NCBI RefSeq assembly: GCF_047324175.1
Contig: NZ_CP178732.1
Location: 3,844,001 to 3,908,000, forward strand
DNA from: Acerihabitans sp015654925
Lineage (GTDB): Bacteria; Pseudomonadota; Gammaproteobacteria; Enterobacterales; Enterobacteriaceae
Direction of reading: 5' to 3'
Length of the DNA stretch: 64,000 nucleotides
In this document: positions 35,167-41,904 of the stretch, one piece after another
Numbering within the stretch: the first letter of the stretch is position 1
How the letters are laid out: the number at the start of each line of letters is the position of its first letter
The notes under the pieces: model-generated
Databases searched by the model: none
Seen by the model: the letters and a program-made list of their open reading frames with translations, nothing else
Told to the model about the DNA's origin: nothing
Translations under genes and position numbers: made by a program

Positions 35167-35371
35167 ATGATTATTTACACAATGGATCATTTACCACCGC
35201 ATGTTCATGTTATAGGAACCAACGGCCAGGTAGTTTTGTTTGCTGCAAGATAGCGTTGAGCGGGAAGAAATGATTGGCGTAAAACCTAAGGAACTCGCGG
35301 AGATCGAAAAGGCGCGTCTCAAACAACTTCCATAACTACAGGCAGCATGGGGGCAAATCCATGGCAACTAA
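35167..35371 (+). pseudogene. DUF4160-family protein, degraded
   Basis: Pieces of a DUF4160 protein lie in different frames. MDHLPPHVHVIGTNGQVVLF carries the PPHVHV motif. After a frameshift near 35240 comes ERE-EMIGVKPKELAEIEKAR, then a stop (TAA), then LQAAWGQIHGN, the usual C terminus. The last bases overlap the start of the DUF2442 gene, the normal arrangement of this gene pair, which is often regarded as a toxin-antitoxin-like module. Confidence 0.65.
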
Positions 35372-35806
35372 AACACAGATCGATGCGGCCGTACAGCGCG
35401 GCCAGGAAACAATAAATAGCCCGTTGCGGGCTATTGCGGCCCGCTACGATACAAAATCGCAACGTGTCATCGTGTCATCGTGTCATCGTGTCATCGTGTC
35501 ATCGTGTCATTAGCATCCGGCATCGAGCTGGCAATACCGCCGGCCATCGTGCCGGGATTAGGCACTGCTAGCGCAGCTGAGCTAGAAGAAATAGAAATTA
35601 CTCCATTGGGCAACGGACTCTATTTCCCCGCCATCGACGGCGATGTGTATATCCCTGCGATAATGGATGGCTATACCGGAACCAGCAAATGGCTGGCGCG
35701 CGAGCTTGGCCGCAAAGGCGGTTCAGCAACCTCCGAGAAAAAAAGCGCCGCTTCAAAGGCGAATGGTAAATTGGGCGGCAGGCCTAGAAAAGTAAAAGTG
35801 GTTTGA
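35361..35806 (+). pseudogene. DUF2442-family protein, frame split by octamer repeat
   Basis: The N-terminal part (MATKTQIDAAVQRGQETINS, LRAIAARYDTKSQRVIVS) starts at 35361 and runs in frame to a TAG at 35511-35513. The C-terminal part (LASGIELAIPPAIVPGLG to GKLGGRPRK) is intact in another frame up to 35806. Both halves match DUF2442, which accompanies DUF4160. The frame changes inside six tandem copies of GTGTCATC. Loss of one or four copies, or gain of two, would restore the full gene. It is therefore either a decayed gene or a phase-variable one in the OFF state. Confidence 0.75.
35464..35511. repeat. Tandem octanucleotide repeat (GTGTCATC)5 GTGTCATT
   Basis: Six perfect head-to-tail 8-base units, the last ending in T. 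They lie inside the DUF2442 coding sequence. As 8 is not a multiple of 3, each slipped unit changes the frame. Confidence 0.97.
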
Positions 35807-35962
35807 ATATCACTAAATACGGTCCTCCCCGCATCGCATGCGGACGTGCCATTAAAGCAAAATCAGTGTATGTAGCTAATATTCTTAGTAAAATAATCAC
35901 CTGGATGAATAACGTAGTCAGGATATAAAAATTTTCTGGTCTCGGCAGCAAATTCCAGGCAT

Positions 35963-35984
35963 AAAAAAACCGCCTATCGGCGGT
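35963..35984 (-). terminator. Terminator, probably of the ancestral tRNA-Leu gene
   Basis: Minus-strand stem ACCGCC / GGCGGT with GATA loop and seven T residues, about 45 bases beyond the CCA end of the tRNA-Leu fragment at 36029. It fits the native tRNA terminator displaced with the attachment site. Confidence 0.85.
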
Positions 35985-36084
35985 ATCAACTTGCTCATAC
36001 TACTTTGTTTTTATTACGAATTCTGGTGTGGTACCCGGGACGGGACTTGAACCCGTACAGCCATAAAGCCGAGGGATTTTAAAT
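35985..36084. repeat. tRNA-Leu 3' end plus flank (second copy, attachment site)
   Basis: Well-preserved copy of the repeat also present at 35002-35100. Between the two copies lies only the broken DUF4160/DUF2442 pair, so about 1 kb is bracketed by att-like direct repeats. Confidence 0.8.
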
Positions 36085-36085
36085 C
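36029..36085 (-). other. tRNA-Leu(UAA) 3' half, prophage attachment site
   Basis: On the minus strand the 57 bases run from the anticodon loop (GATTTAAAATCCC) through the variable arm, a perfect T arm (ACGGG-TTCAAGT-CCCGT) to CCCGGGTACCA. This equals the 3' half of enterobacterial tRNA-Leu(UAA). The 5' half is absent: homology stops after the anticodon loop. That is the displaced copy left when an element integrates in a tRNA gene. The restored tRNA and integrase should lie beyond the right edge. Confidence 0.85.
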
Positions 36086-36209
36086 GTGCTTGGTAACTTT
36101 ATCTATCAATAACTTAATCACATTATTCATAATAACAATCAAAATATAATCATCAAAGAAACAGTGACTTACAGCCATTAATTGTTTGATATTACGAATT
36201 TCTTAACCA

Positions 36210-36461
36210 TCACATCACCGGATTGTCATCCCACTCCCCAGCCCTCATATCGTTCACGCAATACATCACCACGCCAAAAATATTCACACCTGGTTCATCC
36301 ATGCCGGCGATATCAATCAACTGAATGTAGCCCGTATCGAGTCTCTCTTGGCAAATTACAGTGAATAATGGAATTTTTTTCGCTTCGTAAAATTTTGCTA
36401 GAAATTCGATAGTATTCGTGTAACATGTGAGACTCTTGAAGAAGATATTTTGTGGTGTCTT
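36210..36461 (-). pseudogene. C-terminal fragment, possibly S24/UmuD-like
   Basis: An 83-residue open frame without a start codon, adjacent to the attachment site. It includes ERLDTGYIQLIDIAGMDEPG and NIFGVVMYCVNDMRAGEWDD before the stop. IFGVV near a C terminus recalls the last strand of S24 peptidases (LexA, UmuD, phage repressors), but the identity is uncertain. Truncation at the 5' side suggests it was cut by recombination at the prophage end. Confidence 0.35.
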
Positions 36462-36628
36462 TTATGCTAAAGAACATATCTGGCAATTTTTTTAAAGTAA
36501 AAATGTTTACTTTTTTTAAGGAACATGCGCCAAAGTCATTTCCTTATGACTTGGCACTGCTTGTTATATTTGGTTGTGTGGCTGTCTACATCCTTTCATT
36601 ATCTATTAATTACGGCCGTATTTTTTAA

Positions 36629-37858
36629 TCAAAAAACTTGCCACTCTCCATCAACTAGGGTGGCTGTCATTTTTCTTCCTATTCCATTTGCCACATTTAT
36701 TTTGGCATCACCAGAAAATGCAATTTTATTTCCTGTGAAGTTATCAACCTCTAATGTATAGCCATCATTTAGTTTTTTCTGGCTTGGTAACTTGAGGTCC
36801 ACATCAGAACTAGCCTTTATGATATATCTTGCATACATATCACTGAGTTGGCCAGACTCTTTTATTATTTTCGTCTTATAAGAAATCCGTTCTACTTGAC
36901 CATCTGGCGAGATCTTGGTAACCAGTCTGCCTGATGAGTAAAATTCTACAGAGCTATTTTTATTCTTCCCAGAAAAAACCATCCCCACTTTTGCAGCCGA
37001 ATTATCCATAAAACCAGCTTCTGTTTCATTAGTTTTTGAGCCATTATAGCTATAAAAATTTGCTTCTTTGGCTCCCTGCGAGGCAAAGCCTAAGCTCCAC
37101 TGTTGCTTGTAACCTGACGTAGCCGACCGAGCCAAAAAGGCCGCAGTTCCACCATGCTTTGAGGCGGGAAGTATTGTTGTATCAATACCGTTTATCTCAT
37201 TTGGATTTTCAACGGCATTATTTATTATTCCATTTTCTTGAATAACACCTGATTTTGCTCGACCATTTTCCGCGTAGAAATTATTAAAATTTGCAGCCCA
37301 TATCTTTGAAGTCGGATTTATTTTCAGCCCTACCCCATTTGAGGGGGTACCCATTTTTCTTGTTTTATTGTTTACCCATCCATCAGTGATAACCTTTCCT
37401 GCCCTTACTGCAACAACAAACGCAGACCATTTTGGTTCGTGATCAGTATCAATCAGCATTCCTGGCCGAATTTTTGAAGTGTCTATCTGAGGTGAAGAGA
37501 AAGATGTGGGCGTGTAATTCGCCTTGTTTATTATCTCCCAACTCCTAAACGGACTAGAGGTATTGTCTGCATAAAGCCCAACCGAGTCCCTGTTGCTATA
37601 TCCGGATAACGATTTAGTCCACGCAAAACCATTCACAGGATAATCAAATGGCTTATCAGGGTTAGCCCTAACTGCTAGGGCTATTGCGCTAGCCCTCATA
37701 CCGTATGTGTCCTTTGATGCATATAGGCCTGATGTAAATGTATCTTCAGGGGCATGATTAGAAATACGCCCCATTGTCCCTATAGGTGCCTCTTGGGCAT
37801 AAGCGTTTGCTCCAATAGCACAAAGAGAGATTACTATCAACTTTTTTACTGTTTTCAT
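36629..37858 (-). CDS. Exported paralogue of the prophage tail fibre/tailspike domain
   Basis: A 409-residue protein with a Sec signal peptide (KKLIVISLCAIGANAYAQE). From about residue 90 onwards it aligns in order with the central/C-terminal part of the prophage tail fibre at 40107-41849. Examples are RDSVGLYAD against SDSIGLRAY, KIRPGMLIDT against LLKVGMILAT, and GGTAAFLARSATSG-KQQW against RGTVAFLARNSKIGNKWQ. The virion-attachment N terminus is absent and replaced by the signal peptide. So a receptor-binding-like domain is sent to the periplasm or cell surface. The ATG at 37858 follows GGCGGAC. Its divergent neighbour is a Wzy-like gene. Function unknown; a receptor-masking or glycan-acting role is inference. 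Confidence 0.75.
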   Translation of the reverse strand: MKTVKKLIVISLCAIGANAYAQEAPIGTMGRISNHAPEDTFTSGLYASKDTYGMRASAIALAVRANPDKPFDYPVNGFAWTKSLSGYSNRDSVGLYADNTSSPFRSWEIINKANYTPTSFSSPQIDTSKIRPGMLIDTDHEPKWSAFVVAVRAGKVITDGWVNNKTRKMGTPSNGVGLKINPTSKIWAANFNNFYAENGRAKSGVIQENGIINNAVENPNEINGIDTTILPASKHGGTAAFLARSATSGYKQQWSLGFASQGAKEANFYSYNGSKTNETEAGFMDNSAAKVGMVFSGKNKNSSVEFYSSGRLVTKISPDGQVERISYKTKIIKESGQLSDMYARYIIKASSDVDLKLPSQKKLNDGYTLEVDNFTGNKIAFSGDAKINVANGIGRKMTATLVDGEWQVF

Positions 37859-38220
37859 CAAGTCCGCCGTCTGTTAGGTAGATTAGTTCATATGAGTAAC
37901 AGATTTGCTCTGGTATAGCAAAGCGGTTCAATGTATGCTCTTGTAAGGTTTCCTATATTTTTATAACTGTAATTATTGAAGATGTTTGATTTTGTGGATA
38001 TAGAGGATCATGCCTTTTGCCGAGAAAACCCACCATTACCTTGAACGGCCTACTCTCGAATTGCTGGGTCAAAACGCCTATGGCTGTTACATTTGTCTCC
38101 AAGCCAGTGGAATATGCTGGGTTATGGCGATTTGGCAGAGAAAATGGCTACTACGTCACAACCTAACCAAGAAGATATGGGCCTCCACCATATTGACAAG
38201 TTAATCGAGTATATATAAAG
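37859..38220. other. Divergent promoter region
   Basis: About 360 AT-rich bases between the exported tail-fibre paralogue and the Wzy-like gene. Several short overlapping frames at 38010-38210 (one encoding MAVTFVSKPVEYAGLWRFG) have no strong ribosome binding site or recognisable family. It probably holds both promoters. Confidence 0.4.
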
Positions 38221-39477
38221 ATGAATTTTAAACGGATAAATCTCAATTCAATAACTAAACTTTCTATAAAAATATTTATATTCCTTATTGTATTTTTACC
38301 ATCCGGAACCATTGGAGGGTTAAACATCAAAATATTATCAATGGCTATGCTTATAGCATGTATGCTCATAAGCATATTGTCCATTGGGCGATTGAATAAA
38401 AAAAGTTTGCTCCTTATTGCAACTTTCGCAATAAGCTTAATTTTTGTAATAATAAATTACATAACTGCAACAAATTCTTCTATCTCAAAAGGATACGCAA
38501 CTGCTGAGGGCATGTTGTTTATCACTTATTTTTTGTCTGCCGCAATATTGCTTATAGCAATAACAGAAAATATTATACCAAAGAATTCTGTAATAAAGAC
38601 TATAGTCTACTCATGCGTTTTTTACTCTACTATAAAAATAATAATTACGGCAATGTCTGTAGTCGGTTTATTATCCATATATGTTGTTTCTGATTTTATT
38701 TATCAAAGCTACGGTATAAAACCAATGCTTTTCCCTATCACAGATACATTTAGTAGATTCCAGCTAGCAAATGACTATATAGTGTGTTTTGCTTTATTTT
38801 TCATGATATGCAAATATGATAGTTTTGATTTTATTGGGAATAAATTAAAATTAATTCTCACCTATATATTGATAATAAGCGTATTAATATCTTTTTCTAG
38901 GTACATGATACTTTTACTTTTTATAGGGTTGGCTATCAGAGTTTATAGCATTAGGAAAGTTTCACTTAATGGTATATTAAGTGTTTTGGTCATTTTGTCC
39001 ATTGTTATATTTGGTTACCTGTCAAATATGGAAAGCATTAATGAAGCTATATCTTTGCGCTTCTCTTCTGATGCAAACGATGTTTCCGATCAAACTAGGT
39101 CAATTCAAATAGATTGTCTTTATAAGGCATTTGAGAATAGACCATTACTCGGATATGGAGGGCTGGGTGATTATTCTCGTCAATGCCCTGGGCCACGTGA
39201 TGCCGAATTTTCTTACGAGGTCCAATACCTTGGTTTCCTCTTCCGTTTTGGTTTTTTGCAAACTATTTTTATCGCATTGCTTTATTTTTCTCAGTTCTCT
39301 ATTGCCAAATCTGGCACGTTTGTAAAAAAAGGAAACATACCATCATTAATAGCTTTCCTATGCTGGATGATGATTGGTTTTTTCAATCCTTATCTCGTTA
39401 GTGGTTATGCGTCCGTAATTATGGTTCTATGTGTATGTTTAACTGGGAAAAAAGAAACGGAGAGTGATATTGCGTGA
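38221..39477 (+). CDS. O-antigen polymerase-like (Wzy/ligase superfamily) membrane protein
   Basis: A 418-residue protein with 10-12 predicted helices, very AT-rich. A large periplasmic loop near residues 270-340 contains RFSSDANDVSDQTRSIQIDC and NRPLLGYGGLGDYS, the P-L-x-G-x-G pattern common to Wzy_C/O-antigen ligase proteins. Such proteins join O-antigen repeat units in the periplasm. In phages (for example Pseudomonas D3) a phage-borne polymerase changes the linkage and converts serotype. It is on the strand opposite to the late genes, as expected for a gene expressed in the lysogen. Confidence 0.78.
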   Translation: MNFKRINLNSITKLSIKIFIFLIVFLPSGTIGGLNIKILSMAMLIACMLISILSIGRLNKKSLLLIATFAISLIFVIINYITATNSSISKGYATAEGMLFITYFLSAAILLIAITENIIPKNSVIKTIVYSCVFYSTIKIIITAMSVVGLLSIYVVSDFIYQSYGIKPMLFPITDTFSRFQLANDYIVCFALFFMICKYDSFDFIGNKLKLILTYILIISVLISFSRYMILLLFIGLAIRVYSIRKVSLNGILSVLVILSIVIFGYLSNMESINEAISLRFSSDANDVSDQTRSIQIDCLYKAFENRPLLGYGGLGDYSRQCPGPRDAEFSYEVQYLGFLFRFGFLQTIFIALLYFSQFSIAKSGTFVKKGNIPSLIAFLCWMMIGFFNPYLVSGYASVIMVLCVCLTGKKETESDIA

Positions 39478-39728
39478 TATCTACAATGTGGTTGTAAAAT
39501 TTAATTTTCTTTATCTCTAGAGGATATGAGGACTATACAACCATAAATCATGCATTATCACCAGGCACTCCCATTATATAGACCTGTTTATTCTGGATTA
39601 AGTGCCTGATTTAAATGCTGCATCACAAAATTTTGGCGTGAAATATAAAGGAGTTATCTCACCCACCAAAATAAATTATTGATAAATGTGATTTTTATCT
39701 TTCTAATGGAATTAGCAACAACTTTACT

Positions 39729-39920
39729 TCATTTATTGTTTTTTGTCGTTTCCCTTGACTCGTTGCAAGAAGTAATTTTTTCTATTTTTCTTTGTAACTT
39801 CTCTGCCCTAAAACATGCCTCTTTGTAGTCTCTTTCAAGATGGGAACATTGTAAATTAATTACTGTGATTTGTGTTTTTACTAACTCCAGCTCTAACTCA
39901 AGTTCTCGTTTAAAAGTCAT
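39729..39920 (-). CDS. Small coiled-coil protein, prophage
   Basis: A 63-residue charged helical protein (KRELELELELVKTQITVINLQ, then KLQRKIEKI) likely to form a coiled coil. It overlaps the upstream small gene by 11 bases, and GGGG precedes the chosen ATG; an ATG at 39941 is an alternative. Last gene of the tail-fibre transcript. No family recognised. Confidence 0.55.
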   Translation of the reverse strand: MTFKRELELELELVKTQITVINLQCSHLERDYKEACFRAEKLQRKIEKITSCNESRETTKNNK

Positions 39921-40110
39921 TATATGCGGCCCCATCTTCATTTTTTGCTAATTTTCTAGCTTCGATTATTGAATCTGCTAGCAATGTAACTATTTCAGAT
40001 CGCCCCTCATGAAAGAGTCCATCATCACCCGTTATTGTTAAATAAACAATGCCATCATCTTGAAAGGCTTTTTCGCCTTCAAGCAAACCTTCTGTAATGT
40101 CTTTTATCAT
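39910..40110 (-). CDS. Small acidic protein downstream of tail fibre gene
   Basis: A 66-residue product (MIKDITEGLLEGEKAFQDDG and following) with a predicted helix-strand-helix layout. The ATG overlaps the stop of the tail fibre gene (ATGA), so it is translationally coupled to it. That position is where phages put tail fibre assembly chaperones or fibre-associated accessories, but the sequence is not Tfa-like. Function unknown. Confidence 0.6.
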   Translation of the reverse strand: MIKDITEGLLEGEKAFQDDGIVYLTITGDDGLFHEGRSEIVTLLADSIIEARKLAKNEDGAAYNDF

Positions 40111-41849
40111 GCAACCACCCATAAATTTAAAGAGGATACCCATGTAATTACATACGTCCCAACGTTTTGTAAAACGACTGAAGCAGACGGGGTAACAGAT
40201 TGATAGATTAAATAATCTCCATCGACACTATTAAGAGTAACGGCCCCACCAGTATAAGGTTTTTTAATGCGGTATGTCTGGCCGTCAACTTTATCGATTT
40301 GAGCTGGAACAGACACCGTTATGTTATTTACAGTTGCGATGATGAACAAATAAAATCCATTATTCATAGTCGCATTTGCGCCGATTACGGTTGTTAATTC
40401 TGGCTGTAAACCTACCCTTCCAATACCATCAATAAAACGCCTTAGTCCTCCGGTTATACTGCCATTTCTTACAACGCTGTGATAAGCAACTGTGCCACCA
40501 TAAGAAACAAAACCCTGCTCACAACCAGAGTTAACGTAACCTCTTGGTGTATTGACACCATTATCCCCGGCGGCAAAAAAACTTGCCACTTCTGCACCAG
40601 TAGATCTAAATCCATTTTGCCATTTATTACCAATTTTTGAATTTCTTGCTAAAAAAGCCACTGTGCCCCTATTATTTCCCAATGATACGCTGTCAAATCC
40701 ATTAAAATCTGTGGGGCTAGTGAGTTTATTATTAACCATGCCTAATTCAAAACCAGAAGCATGATTAGCTTTAGAATTGAGATCAATCACAACATTACCA
40801 TTAAGAGCGAAAGTCTTTGATTTAAAATTTATATACATACCTGTCGTCCCGACAGGTACTCCAGCCGTACTACCATCAGAGGACCACTTATCGACACTTA
40901 TCGTTTTTGTTGATGCATTCCAGCCTGTCACCATTCCCCAAAATGATGAAGAATGCATGGTCGCCAGAATCATGCCAACTTTAAGCAAAGAAAAATCAAT
41001 ATCAGCTACGACACTGTTAGCGGAATAAGATGTTACCGAGTTTACTATTTCACCCACTGCATATGCTTCGGTATATCCCTCAAAAAAAGCGGCCACATCA
41101 TCTACTGAACCATATGCTCGTAATCCTATTGAATCCGATACCCCTGCAACCTGTGTATTATAGCCGTTTGCACCTTGGTTAATACGAACCGAAAAGCCTG
41201 TAGCATTACGACGTATTCCATGTGTACTACGTGCAATAGCTAACCCACCAGGCAATAAAACATCATTGTCAGATAATCGATTGTTCCATATTGTAGCATC
41301 TGCCACCGGATTGTAGCCCAGGTACCCAATAGTTGTTCCGGTATCAAGTAAACTTCTAAGGCGATAGATAGCGTCAAATACACTCAAACTCCCATAGCCA
41401 ACCAATTTAGCACCTTCGCTTGAACCGAGGTTTTGGCGAAGTGTATCGCCATCCATCAGCACAAAGTGCGTGACATCGCTCGCCCAGGTTCCCGCAGTAG
41501 TCCCAGTGGTGGTAAACCCGACATTGGTGCTGGCGTTCAGGCGGTAATACTGGTTGTCGTAACGGATGTACTGGTTACGTGCGCTGAACTGGAACGGCCC
41601 TTCTTCATAATCGCCAAGGAAAACATAACCGGAGCTGTTCAGAAAAGACTGGAAGCGGGTTTCCTGGCCAGACATCTGTTCGTCATGTTCTTTCTCCATG
41701 CCGTGATAGGTTTTGCGTGGTACACCAAAACGGTCAGGAAAATTTCTCACCTGGCGATTATTGCTAAAGTGATCCGTATTTTCCGCATTGTCGAATAGAT
41801 CTTTGACAGCCGAAGAACCCAGTGGGTTTTTGGTGTTATAGGTCGTCAT
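40107..41849 (-). CDS. Tail fibre/tailspike protein
   Basis: A 580-residue receptor-binding protein. The N terminus (TTYNTKNPLGSSAVKDLFDN, RFGVPRKTYHGME, SGYVFLGDYEEGP, FVLMDGDTLRQNLGSSEGAKLVGY) is the conserved virion-attachment region shared by tailspikes of many enterobacterial phages. From about residue 230 the protein is specific, with Gly/Asn-rich strands that suggest a beta-helix. The C terminus ends in short repeats typical of a trimerisation segment. A terminator separates it from gene J. Its central part recurs in the exported protein at 36629-37858. Confidence 0.9.
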   Translation of the reverse strand: MTTYNTKNPLGSSAVKDLFDNAENTDHFSNNRQVRNFPDRFGVPRKTYHGMEKEHDEQMSGQETRFQSFLNSSGYVFLGDYEEGPFQFSARNQYIRYDNQYYRLNASTNVGFTTTGTTAGTWASDVTHFVLMDGDTLRQNLGSSEGAKLVGYGSLSVFDAIYRLRSLLDTGTTIGYLGYNPVADATIWNNRLSDNDVLLPGGLAIARSTHGIRRNATGFSVRINQGANGYNTQVAGVSDSIGLRAYGSVDDVAAFFEGYTEAYAVGEIVNSVTSYSANSVVADIDFSLLKVGMILATMHSSSFWGMVTGWNASTKTISVDKWSSDGSTAGVPVGTTGMYINFKSKTFALNGNVVIDLNSKANHASGFELGMVNNKLTSPTDFNGFDSVSLGNNRGTVAFLARNSKIGNKWQNGFRSTGAEVASFFAAGDNGVNTPRGYVNSGCEQGFVSYGGTVAYHSVVRNGSITGGLRRFIDGIGRVGLQPELTTVIGANATMNNGFYLFIIATVNNITVSVPAQIDKVDGQTYRIKKPYTGGAVTLNSVDGDYLIYQSVTPSASVVLQNVGTYVITWVSSLNLWVVA

Positions 41850-41861
41850 GCTGGCCTCATA

Positions 41862-41887
41862 AATAAGAAAACCCGCCGAAGCGGGTT
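41862..41887 (-). terminator. Terminator between J and tail fibre genes
   Basis: Minus-strand stem AACCCGC / GCGGGTT with a TTCG loop, followed by TTCTTATTT. The T tract is interrupted, so it may be only partly effective or serve as an RNA processing or stabilising hairpin. Confidence 0.6.
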
Positions 41888-41904
41888 ATTTTGTTGTGTA
41901 TGGC

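Noticed and set aside
35464..35511. Possibility that the GTGTCATC repeats form a CRISPR-like array
   Set aside because: Units are contiguous with no spacers and lie within a coding sequence; no cas genes are present. No CRISPR array was found anywhere in the window.
38010..38204. 64-residue frame before the Wzy-like gene
   Set aside because: No ribosome binding site, odd composition and overlapping alternative frames; I treat the region as promoter DNA.
39562..39608. Inverted repeat CAGGCACT/AGTGCCTG
   Set aside because: Loop of 31 bases and no T run; could be chance in AT-rich DNA.
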